Of a stretch of 64,000 nt of DNA, positions 20,411 to 32,033 are shown one piece after another. Origin of the DNA: Plenodomus lindquistii (taxonomy: Eukaryota; Ascomycota; Dothideomycetes; Pleosporales; Leptosphaeriaceae); assembly GCA_025504975.1 (NCBI GenBank), contig JANUWI010000001.1, forward strand, positions 1,302,001 to 1,366,000. The letters are read 5' to 3'. The notes beneath the pieces are model-generated. The model was not told the origin of the DNA, did no database searches, and saw only the letters and a list, made by a program, of their open reading frames with translations. Both the position numbers and the translations under genes were made by a program. The first letter of the stretch is position 1, and each line of letters opens with the position of its first letter.

Positions 20411-23400
20411 TTAGGGATCCGCACTCTTCGGATTGACAAGGTAAATATCAGGTACCTTCGGCACGAGCGGACTCTTTTGCAACGCCTGTTTGATAGCCTC
20501 TCGCGTCTTCGCGCCGTCCTTTGCATCACTACCTCCAGTTAACCGCCGCATGCCGTTTCGAAACCTGCTTCTGGCGTCCTGCGCTGCAGGCTTGGCCACG
20601 GGTTCGAGGTTGAATGTCTTGTCTGTGCTGTCGGATCGTCTTGTAGAGTACTCGTCGTCGGAAAAGGGCTCGTTTTGCTCGTCTAGTGCTGTGGAGGAGG
20701 GAGAGGGTGACACGCGATGGGTCTGATTGGGCGCAGATGGTGATGTAACGGAACGGGAATGTAGGCCCGGTCGCGGTGGAAGGTTGTTTGCAGGGGGAAG
20801 CGAGGATAAGGAAGACGCAAAGGTGTTGAAGGCCCCGGGCGTCATGACACCAGGATCTCTGGCTGGGGACAACTTTACTTCGGAAATGAAGCCTGATTGA
20901 AAAGACGTGACGCTTGCGTTGCGCGTAAGTGACTTGTGTAGAATTGGCGCGGTTTGTTGGTCGTAGAGGTTCTCCCGGACATCGTGAGAACTTGTACTGT
21001 TGTATCGTCCAGATGTTGCGAAATTGGGCAAATCGGTCAGCGTTTCGGCATCATCATCGTCATCGAAGAAGTCGTCTAGACTGTCTAATTTCATCACTAG
21101 ATCGCCGATATGACTGTCACCTCGAGTATCTTCTGAGGTCATGGTTGCGGTACGATAATCGGATAGCGGGCTAAAGGGAAATTCTTCCTGTCGGAACTCA
21201 ATCTTTGGTGTTTCCGTGTCTGGCGCGTTCAGTTCGTCAAAGTTGCCACATGTGTAGAATACGGCATGGACGTTGGCTCTCGTTAGTTGTGAGTGGAGGG
21301 CAGGCATGGGTATTGCCCATCCACTTTCCTCGGGAATTCCGTATAACGATTGAGTTTTCTCGAACTGCTTCTTGTAGCCACGGGTCGAATGTGATCCCGC
21401 CATACTCATTCGAATATGCTGCTTGTCGAACGGAGTGAGCGTGCTGGTCATATTGAGACTGATTACGAAGTCTAGCACCCTCAAAGCCTGTGGGCAGAAT
21501 GCGCTTTGCAACAATCGCAGGAGCGGCGAGAAAAGGTCAGAACCCTTGGAGGCAATCTCGGGCTTTCGCATGTCGATCTCAGGTATCAGTACGCAGAGTA
21601 CCTCAATGGTGTTGTTCTTGACCCAGTCGATCTTATTAGTCAAGAGACTCAGCAAGAAAACTAGGCTGCCAAATTCGTGGTCTGGAAAGAATGTGGTACG
21701 TATGGCCGTCATTATTTGTGCGAGGAAATCTTTTTCGTGGCGTGTCCTCTTCATGGCAAGCGCCGTTAACGCCTCTGCAAGAGCTGGGCACTGGCACTGT
21801 TCTTCCGCCACACGCGCAAGGATCTCAGCACTGCCCCGAAGATTTGCGTCTCTATAGGTGGGGTCGAAGGAACGTAGATAGCCGGGTAAGTTGGCGAAAA
21901 CGGTGTAGAGAAGTCGGCTATCGTCACCAACGATGCGGCTCGAAGGCAGAACTACAAGTCGTTCTAGAATCCGCAGAGACCGATCTAGGCACACGCTGGA
22001 TCGTATACCCTTGTAGGTGAGTTGAGCAAGCCCCTCGAACCGACCTTCCCATTTCGAGGGACGGCTATCATCAAGAATCTGCAGGACGATAGGATCTCCC
22101 AGGTCGACTTTGTCGAGAAACTTGTCGAGCATGAGTAGACTCTCCATGAATTCGCCTTCGTGTATAGTGTCCAAGCAGGCGCAGGTGGTCCAGAACAGTT
22201 GGGGATACTGTAGGAGGTCTCCTGGCGCCAGCGCTTCGATGATCGCTCGTAAAGTGGTCAATATCTCCATTGAGAATGTCTGTATATCGCTTTCTTCATC
22301 GGAGATTGTGTTCGAAAGTCGAGCGAGCATGTCTGAAAGCATCTGCTGGTCCAACGAACTGAGAATGCAGCGGAACACCTGGAACGACCGACATGCGAGA
22401 TGTCTCACGGGACAAGATGTGGCCCAGCCTAGAGCGACTCTTCCCCAAGCTTCCCGGAGGCCTGGGTAGGCAAGTGAGAAGAACTTCAATACCTCTCCAG
22501 CAACGTACTCCATCGATGGGGGCACTTTCGCACTTGAGTCTTCAGCATCTTTGCTGTTTTTCTCATCGTAATTCCAAACGACCTTGACATCGTGTTGTCG
22601 AACGTGCTCAACAAAGTCCTCGATGGATCTTTTGTCGATACCGCAGCTATCGTCTTCAATCTTGGAAATGACGAGTTCGTGTATAAGGTGTACAAGCATC
22701 TCTCGAGCTTGGTCTTGCACCACCGGGGTGTAATGATCCCAGAGCACCATAATGACTTGTAAAAGCAAGGGTATGTGTTCATTAGCGACTTTGATAGGTG
22801 AAACCATGAGATCGACAAGTAAAATGAGACAAAGTTGGCCCAATGCGAAACCAGACTAATCGTGTCAGCTCTGGAACATATTGCGACTGGCGTTGACTTA
22901 CCTGCTTATTACTACTGGGAAGTAGGTTGCTGAGATCAGCTAGATAGGGAAGATTGGCGGCATCGGGAGGGGGAGGTATCGGGTCGCGTTTCTCGCTCAC
23001 CATGGATCGTGGGTTGATTTGCAGCAGTAAGAATTCTACCACTTTCAAGCCGGCCGGTGTACTTGAAAGATGCACGACGATTTGACGTGAGACATCCACG
23101 TAGTTCTGCTCACGCTTGTCCAAGCAAAGGTTGATGATGAAGTTGAGTACAAGCTGCACATTGCCAGCGTGAGGACCAGTAGCAAGAGCCTGCCAGAGAG
23201 CCTGGATTTCGTTGTGCAAAGCTTTGCCGCAGATCACGGTGATCTCGAACAGATTCACAAGCAACATGTACGAATTAGCAGTTGGTCCACCTTCTGGGTT
23301 GACTTGGAGCTCCACAGTCTGTACCCACGGGAGCATTGCAGCGACCATGTTGCGCTGATGATCGGGTGCGAGTTTGTTGAAGAAGCGAGAGAATTCAGAA

Positions 23401-26400
23401 AAGACAAGAAACGCAAGCGCAGAATGTTGTTTGGCGAGCCTACGGGAAGTCTCGAATTGCGCCAGCTTGTAGACAGCAATAGTCTTGTCGGATATGCTGA
23501 TGTCAAGATCCTGCAGTTTGGAGTTCTTTTGTTCTCTGGCCTCTAAATTTCGCAACAAGCGTGCGGACTTCATGCGGATCTCGCTGTTCTCATGCCCTAA
23601 GGTATAGAGTCCTGCGCTAAGAACCTTCCAAAAGGGCAACGTGTAGTCCTCACGTTGCGTTAGTACCCGTGTCACAACCTCGAAGTAGCTCTCCAAGGCC
23701 TTGGAAGACTTGGAGTCGTAGCACATCTCAATGGAGCGTTCCAGTAGATACGGGTGTTCGCGGTTATGTAAGATGAGGTTGGTCAGAGCTCGACGACCAA
23801 TGGCGTGTGTTCGATCACTAGGTGTCTCGAAGATACTATCCATCCAGTTGAGCATACGCAAAACATCGAACTGGAGTAAGACTTTGCTATCCGTAGTGAT
23901 GCTAACTGGGCCACCACAGAGAGCAGCCATAGCGCTTAGTGCGGCCGTACGGAGATCTCTTTTTTCAATCTCATGAGCTGCTGTTGCGATACCCTTGTTG
24001 CCCATGTCGTGTTCTCGGTCTAACATAGAGCGGCGCATGTGTTCTTCACGTTGGCGAATCTGAGGCTGATTTGCTGAATATCCGCACCACTCTTCCATAA
24101 GTGTGAAGGCGGCCTTGCGGGCTTGGAATGGCATCCACTGTAGAGGATCGTTCGTTTTGTTGATGCCGTCAAACAAGACTTCGACCAGTCCACAGTAATG
24201 GGTTCTTAGCTTTAGGAAGCGCGGTTCCATTTGCACCTCAGTGTCGCTCAGGAACAGTCTCAGATCCTTGGTGTAGTTCACCAAGTTATTAACGATCCAT
24301 TCATCGTTGTAGCCCTCGGGCAACTTGAGGTATTGCTGAGACGTGAGCTTGTATACATGGGTAATCTCCGTGCGCAAGTGGTCTGTTCGGTAATTTGTGA
24401 CACGTGGACTGCTCAAATTACGATTGTGTGTTCCCAGTCGTGACTTTGCCTCTTCGGCACATGCGGCTACAATGCCTTGCAGAGACTCCAACAGGGTACG
24501 GTACAAATTTAGGTTGACTGACCCGAGACCAACGACAGCGGCATCTCGTATTGCGTTATTGTCGACTGATAAGAAAGGAAGTACCTTGGCGAAAAGCTCG
24601 GTAGCGGTATGTAGCTTGTTGCCGCTCTTTTGAGACGACTTGGAACTCTTCCTGACGTGTTGGCTAGATTGATTCTGCGAGGCCGTAGATGCGCTGGGGC
24701 CTAGACTGGTAAGTGTTGTAAACGCGAAGATGAGATAAAGCTTCCACTGCTCGATCACAACGTCCGGTGAGGTAGATGCTAGTCGACCGGTGACTTTGCC
24801 AGAATTAGGCTCGAAAGGGGAATATGGCGTAGTGCGATGTCCTTCAGCGAGCGAGGACAAAGTTCGATGCATTTGAGATAGCCGTGCGCAAACAATGTCT
24901 CGGGTCAAGGTAATAGCGAACGGACAGACCTCGAAGCTGATACGGATCAAGTTGGGGAATATCTTGAACCAGAGCGTGGAGTCATAGGGTACGTCGCTGC
25001 TACACAATTCGACCAAGGTGCTCTGGACGTTGCTCTTTCTCATACCACGCTGAAGACGACTACGCTCTGCAAGCGACAGCTTTTCGTCACTGATATCCAT
25101 GACTTTCTGAGGGCTGCCCTCCATTACGCGAATGACCCGCGTATTCGAGCCCCCCAGTGCTGTGTCAAACTCGGTGATGCGACGAAGTACTGTGACAGCG
25201 AAAGCTCGAACTCTACGCGAAGGCGAGCAGAGGAAGAAAAGCCCATGGGACTCGATTTCATCGACATGAGCCCAGACAGAATTGATATCAAGCTGAGCGG
25301 CGCGACTGCCAGAGCCGTCGTCTGGTGTATCGAGTGCGGCTTTGCGTGTTTTCATCTTGATCTCTTCAATCCATATTTGCAAAAGCTCGATGTACAACTT
25401 GAGAGTACTTTCAATATGTCCAGCCCCGAGCATGCCGCCGTCCGACATGGTGGCGTAACGATCGTCGAAGTTGAATATGAACCTAGCGAAGCCTATCGTG
25501 ACTTGTTGAGCGTGTGATTGTCGTGCGATCGACTTCAAAGACTGAGCCGAGGATGCTGCAATAGAACCTTGCACATGGGCCGTCCCGGTACACAACAAGT
25601 TGACCAGCGAGTTGAATGGAATATGAGGCGACAAGCAACGAGGCAAGGCTTGCACAGCGACGTGGAGTAAGTCATAAAAGCCCTGACGTGGGTCCGTGCT
25701 AGTTTGGTGGTCCTCACGCCGACTGAAGCTAAAGGCTTCTGCCATTGGTGTCTTTGGTGTCTGCAAGGAGAATTTCTCATCAAGTACAGCCTGTCCACCA
25801 AAAGCGTTGTCGCAGATGATTGTGATTTCGCCTAGTATCTTGCAGAATCGAATGTAGTATTCTTTAGCAACCTCCCCGAAGCCACTGAAGTTGACTGGTC
25901 GAGAGAGACGCTCCTCCTGAAGCATGGTAGACTTGGTGGGCAGATGCTGCAGAGGCCTGGGGCTGGCGGGAAGAGTTGGCAGGTCACTGGAAGGCGCGGT
26001 GAGATCTACATTGTACGTGACTGGTAAAGGAGGCTGCTCTGCGTTCTCCAAGTCTGCCATGATCGCAAGGAACGAACGGATGCCTATGACCATTCGGTCT
26101 GGCTCCAGGTTCTCAACGCGTAGCTCTCGACCTGCACTGAACATTTCAGAATTCAGCAATGGAAAGATTATAGTCTTGAAACACAGGTCCTGATATTTGT
26201 AGCCAATGGTGCGGGTGAGTTGAATCAGAGGTTCCGCAATTGCAGGTTCCGTTGACAAGTAGGATCGTCGCCCAGGCTGGAATACCATGCGTATGATATC
26301 TTCAAGTCGTCTCACGGCAATATTTGGCGGCTCAGTCCCTCGCCTGTACAAGTAAGTCCATACCAGTCGACAAATGCCTCGTAAAGCAATGGCACGTGTG

Positions 26401-28480
26401 GCTCGTTCCTTCAGCCGAGGTTGTGTTGATAGTACAAGTCCATGCCACTGCGATAGGAAAACATCGGTGGGGGAAGCGCAAAGGATGGCCGTCATCAGCG
26501 GAAACGCTTCGTGCCAGTGTTTAGGCTTGCTGAGCAATACAGATGCACGTTGCCTCAGAACATCAACAACGGTCTTCCATTTTGGTGCGCTTATCTCCAC
26601 AGTAACTTTGGAGGCAATATTGAGCAGCAACTCTCGGAGCACCTGGCAATATGCATATTTGATAGTCTGGCCGTGAGCGGTGTTGAATAACTTGGCGACC
26701 GAGTGCATCAACTCGCAAGTGCGATCCCAGGCGTCTTCAGGGTAAGTCTTGACCTTGAGGTATCGAAGTGCGCGGATCAGAAGTGCTCCTTTGGCTTCGT
26801 GGTCCCTGTTGTACTGATTCTTGATGGAAAGATGCGAGTCCACGATCCTGAGATCAGCAACGAATTTCTCTTGCACGTGGTCAAAGATAAGTCCACTCAA
26901 CACGCCTAGCAGCTGGCTGTAGATGGTCCAGTTGGCAAGATTGAGGGGGGAAATCTCAACGAGTGCAGGGTCGACAGTACTGAGTTGTCCATAGAACAGG
27001 CCAAGCAAGCGATCCGCCATGTCAAAGGTAAGATTCTGCAGATCGGTCTGCGTCATGATCTCGATGAGGACGCGGCAAAGTATGTACGTTGAGACAGTGG
27101 AGCGCTGCTCGGCCTGGGTGACAGTTTGCTGCAGGGCCAGTATGTCTGGGTTCGAGGCTATGGAGACGGTCGACTGGTGTTCCAGTTGATGTACTGGTTC
27201 CGTGTTCCTGCGTGACAGCGCCAGATGGGGCAAAGGAGCAGCGTGACGAGCGTTGAGAAGCTGGGTACGCTGCTTGGCGGCCTCTTCGCTCTTCGCCTTG
27301 CGCCACAGCATGATTGTGTCGATCAGAGGCTTGGGCTTCTGCCTCGCAATGTGTCCCAGGGCAGCGATCAGCTGGTCAAACGTCGGATCAACGCCCGGCC
27401 CACAGACGAGCTCGACCCGCGCTTCTGGCTGGCCACGCTCCGTCATGCAGTGATTGATCTTCTGCTCCGCCTGGCTGATGAACGAGTTGAAGAGATGGTG
27501 CAGCGCATACTCGCCCACAGTCTTGAGCTCATGGGTGTGCTGCTGCTGGTGGTGGCGCGACTGGGAGCGGTGGTGGTTGTGGCCTCTGCGCGAAGATCTG
27601 GCACTGGGCGCTCGCTCTGGCTTGCGCTGGAGGGAGCTTGTGCTGCCATCAGAGGGAGGCAGTGCAGCTGCGGCTCCTGGCAGCGGCCCTGGTGCTGGTG
27701 CTGGCGCTGGCGCTGGCCCATGAGTACCGTTGGCGGCAAAGGCCTCGACTATGGACTCCTGCGACATGACGGCTCCATCGAGAGTGGCTCCGGCGGCGGC
27801 GGCAATGGTCTGGGGGCTCAGCGGACTGGTGGCCGGCGAGTTGACAAAGCTGGTGTTGCGCGAGTGCTGGATGCCGTGCACTATGGACGTGTTGCGGTTG
27901 TGGGCGTAGGAGCCGGAGCCCGGGGTGCGGTCGCGGTCGGGGCTGGAGTGGCTGCTGGGCGCGACGATGGCGGGCGTCTGCGAGCGCGAGGCGACGGTGC
28001 GCGACGACGAGGTCAGCGCCCGGCCGCGGGTCTGGCTGGTCTCGCGGGCGGCGGGTGAGGGGTTCTCTGTGGTGTGGTGCGACGCATTCCCAGCAGCTGG
28101 TCGCGCGTGCAGGAGGGGAAACGCAGCTGCAGCAGGCAGGGCACTCTCGTCAGCACAGATTCGACAGCCACGGGACAACCTGGAAGTCCTCTACAGGCTA
28201 CAGCAGGCAAATGCACAAGCGGCCAGTGGGGGACGCTGTTTCGCCCTGGGATGGGCATGGCGTTTCATCATCCTTCACCACCCAACATCGCTCGCCCACA
28301 CGTCCACGTCACAGAAAGAGGCTACTCACACATGCCGTCGACCTCGCGTGCTGCATCTTCTCGCGTCGGCGGAGCGGGCAGCGGACAGGCGAGAGGGGCT
28401 CCGGGTGGCTCGTGGTGCAGACGGTCCTCTGCGTCCTCTGCCCAGTATCGATTGCGTCGAGTTGCGTTGGACGGTGACAT
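20411..28480 (-). CDS. tao3: Tao3/Pag1/Mor2 (Furry-family) cell morphogenesis scaffold
   Basis: A very large protein, about 2606 aa, from exon 1 (28330-28480), exon 2 (22902-28126) and exon 3 (20411-22855). The introns are 203 nt (CTGAC branch, TGCTGCAG acceptor) and 46 nt. In yeasts the homologues are scaffolds of the RAM/MOR network, bringing the NDR kinase Cbk1/Orb6 to sites of polarised growth. Visible here are a low-complexity, Ser/Ala/Pro-rich N terminus, then long helical-repeat (ARM/HEAT-like) sequence with the MOR2-PAG1 N, mid and C regions (for example NSVWAHVDEIESHGLFFLCSPSRRVRAFA and FPNLIRISFEVCPFAI), and a disordered Ser-rich tail. The start at 28480 (MSPSNATRRNRYW) is inferred by matching phase through intron 1; a start inside exon 2 is possible. 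It shares a promoter region with the P450 reductase. Confidence 0.9.
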
Positions 28481-29891
28481 GTTGAAATCGCCCACACCCC
28501 TGCGCGCACCAAGGCTCGTTCCTGGATGCTAGCCCGATTGGTCGCCAGATCGTCTGCGGCGTCCGCCATCACCAACGGCTGCGAGGGGCCACACGTGGAC
28601 CGACATTGCCTTTCTGCTCCCACGTGGGAGACGACATACAATGTACGAGGACGCTGTGCGATAGAAGCATTCGACCATGCGTAGGTGGTGTATACGCAGT
28701 AGGTACACGTGCCGAGCTCAGCGGCTGCGTGGCAGAACGGCCAACGGCCGGCCTGGGGTGCGTCTACACAGTATGCAAAGAAAAGTCAAACATGATGGCA
28801 GCCGATGCATTCGCGGTGTGCAGAAGATAAATCCGAATGGCCCCGACAATATTCAACCAGATTCTACGATTACTCTCGAGGCTTGGGCGCCAAGTGCCTG
28901 CGGTGGAGGAGCGCATATACTATATGTACATACATATTCCCTTCACCGAGTAGTAGGGATACCCTTGTGGTCCTGTGTGCCTTTGTTGTCTCCGAGCTGC
29001 TATTCAGGCATGGAGATGGTGCTCCTCGGGCAAGCCAGGAAATCGATCAACGAGCTCATTTGTATCGCACACATGCCTGCTTGCTCCTGTTATTTGGACA
29101 AGTACTGTCTAGACACTTAGCTGGGGGTGGGGAGCTCTGCTGTACTGTGTACAAGCCGGGAGTGACCCTCCGGATGTTTCCGGTGTTGCACTGTCGACTC
29201 GTCGAGGGATCCCACCATCTGCTTCGGCAGGGCTAGAGACACAAGGATGCAGATACTATACAAGCATGTACCCAGATAATAGAAGCATGTGCCCAGGTAA
29301 TTTCCAACCGCCACATGATGCAAGACAGTCAAGTCCATTTGCGTAGCACATCGACAGTCGAGCCAACGTGAGGTCACCATTCTGACTCCGCGGCAGTCAT
29401 TCGGACCCATTCCCCACCAGTCTCGAAACGAAAACTGTGTGTGTGGGCGTTAGCGCACGAATTGCGGGATTCTGGCTAGCTGGGCACTGCAGTCACGACT
29501 CACGAGCAGCACAGCGGAACGGAAGGCGCCCGAAATCCGACCTCCGTGACGGTACCACTTTCGGCCACCGCAGTGACCGCACAGCTGTACTTAGAGTGCG
29601 GTTCAGATCAACTCGAGACGATTGTGAACAAGAATCAAAGAGACCTCCGCACCCAAAACCAGCCGCGCAGTCGTACGAACCAGTGCGAGCCCGTGGCCAC
29701 CATATAAAGCCCGTAGCACGCCGTGGTTTGCATGTAAGTGCATGTGAAAATTGCCGCCGATACATACACAGTACACAGTACTATTATCAGGCACGCTTAT
29801 CCTCTTCGGGGCAACGACTAAATACCGTGTCCATATCAGCGCAGCCCCTCCGTGTCCCTCTGACTCTATCACCACGACCCTCACCGGCAAC
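28481..29891. promoter_or_regulatory. Divergent tao3/cprA upstream region
   Basis: These 1.4 kb between two divergent housekeeping genes contain only low-quality frames. They probably hold both promoters and 5' UTRs. No specific motif is claimed. Confidence 0.5.
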
Positions 29892-32033
29892 ATGGCCCAA
29901 CTTGACACGCTGGACATTCTCGTGCTTGCGGCCCTGCTCGTGGGCACGCTGGTCTACTTCACAAAGGGCACCTACTGGGGCGTCCAAGCCGATCCCTATG
30001 GCAGCTCGCTGGCCTCTGCCAATGGAGGAGCCAAAGCGGGCAAGTCGCGCAACATCATCGAGAAGATGGAGGAAACGAACAAGAATTGCGTCGTCTTCTA
30101 CGGCAGCCAGACGGGCACTGCAGAGGACTACGCTTCACGTCTGTCCAAGGAGGGCCACTCGCGGTTTGGTCTCAAGACCATGGTGGCCGATCTCGAGGAA
30201 TACGACTTTGACAACCTCGACAGCTTCCCCGAAGACAAGCTCGCCATCTTTGTCCTTGCCACATACGGCGAGGGCGAGCCTACGGACAACGCTGTCGACT
30301 TCTACGAGTTCATTGGGTCGGAAGACATCAGCTTTGCCGAGGGGGGCGGCCCCGACGACAAGCCCCTCCGCAAGCTGCACTACGTTGCCTTTGGTCTAGG
30401 AAACAACACATATGAGCACTACAACTCCATGGTCCGCAACGTCGACAAGTACCTCTCAAAGCTGGGTGCCACTCGCCTGGGTGCGGCCGGTGAGGGTGAC
30501 GATGGCGCAGGTACCATGGAGGAGGACTTCCTCGCCTGGAAGGAGCCCATGTGGGTTGCTGTGGCCGAAAAGTTTGGTCTTGAGGAGCGTGAAGCCACGT
30601 ATGACCCTGTTTTCGAGGTGACGGAAAAGCCGGAGCTCTCGGCCGAGGACGACACTGTCTACCTGGGTGAGCCCAACAAGAACCACCTCGAGGGCAACCA
30701 GAAAGGCCCCTTCAACGCCAACAACCCCTTCATTGCGCCCATCGTCGAGTCCTCCGAACTCTTCAATGCCAAAGATCGCAACTGCCTCCACATGGAGATC
30801 AGCATCGCCGGCTCCAACCTCTCGTATACCACCGGTGATCACATTGCAATCTGGCCGAACAATGCAGGCAAGGAAGTTGACAGGGTATTCAAAGTCCTTG
30901 GCAAGGAGGACAAGCGCCACACTGTCATCGCTGTCAAAGGGCTGGACCCTACAGCCAAAGTCCCGTTCCCATCTCCAACCACATACGACGCCGCTGTCCG
31001 CTACCACCTTGAAATCAATGCGGCTGTTTCCCGTCAGCTGGTCTCTGGTATTGCCCAATTCGCGCCCGATGAAGAGATCAAGGCCGAAATGGTCAAACTA
31101 GGCAGCGACAAGGACTATTTCAAGGAGAATGTCACAGACCGCAACCTCAATCTGGCCCAGTTGCTTGAGATCCAAGGAAAGGGCCAGACATGGACGAAGA
31201 TCCCCTTCTCGTTCATGTTTGAGAACATGGTCAAGATCCAGCCCCGTTACTACTCTATATCATCGTCGTCCTTGGCCCAAAAGGACAAGATATCAATTAC
31301 CGCCGTCGTCGAATCCATTGAGAAGCCTGGTGCACCACACGTGTTGAAAGGGGTCACCACCAACTACCTGTTGGCGCTCAAACAGAAGCAGCATGGCGAC
31401 CCACATCCTGACCCCCATGGCCTAGACTATGCTATTACCGGACCTCGCAACAAGTACGATGGAATTCATGTTCCTATTCACGTACGCCACTCCAACTTCA
31501 AGCTCCCCTCAGATCCCTCCAAGCCCATTATTATGGTCGGTCCTGGAACGGGTGTTGCACCGTTCCGCGCCTTCGTTCAAGAGAGAGCTGCACAAGCTAA
31601 AGCTGGTCAAGACGTTGGGAAAACCATGTTGTTTTTCGGTTGTAGAAAGCAGTCAGAGGACTTCATCTATAGCAACGAGTGGAAGGTTAGTTCACACTCT
31701 TTGATAATCTGGACAATTTGGCTGACCACTACATAGGAATACAAAGAAGCACTAGGCGATAATTTCGTCATGCATACAGCCTTCTCACGAGATGGCCCTA
31801 AGAAGGTATACGTTCAACACAAGCTCGAGGAGGCTGGCGAGGAGGTCAACAACCTCCTGGAACAAAAGGCATACTTCTACGTCTGTGGTGATGCAGCATA
31901 CATGGCACGCGAGGTCAACACACTGCTTGGTAAACTCATTGCCAAGTACCGCAATGTGCCCGAGTCGAAAGGCGAGGAGATTGTCAAGGCAATGAGGGCT
32001 TCCAACCAATACCAGGAAGATGTCTGGTCATGA
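29892..32033 (+). CDS. cprA: NADPH-cytochrome P450 reductase
   Basis: A 696-aa diflavin reductase passing electrons from NADPH through FAD and FMN to microsomal P450s (sterol C14-demethylation and xenobiotic or secondary metabolism). Exon 1 is 29892-31685, a 51-nt intron is 31686-31736 and exon 2 is 31737-32033. In order: an N-terminal membrane anchor (LDILVLAALLVGTLVYF), the FMN site SQTGTAEDYA and ATYGEGEPTDNA, the FAD site RYYSISSSS, the NADPH site GPGTGVAPFRAF and C-terminal DVWS, whose Trp stacks on the flavin in the family. The length equals Aspergillus CprA (about 695 aa). The frame is open upstream to 29751, but the MAQLDTLD start matches known reductases. Confidence 0.96.

Noticed and set aside
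27225..28058. 277-codon plus-strand open frame
   Set aside because: It lies antisense to the Tao3 gene and its Gly/Arg/Trp-rich product is the complement of Ser/Ala/Pro-rich coding sequence.
29437..30399. 320-codon plus-strand frame overlapping the P450 reductase start
   Set aside because: Different frame from the reductase, with Arg/Ser/Thr-rich composition typical of an out-of-frame reading of GC-biased coding DNA.
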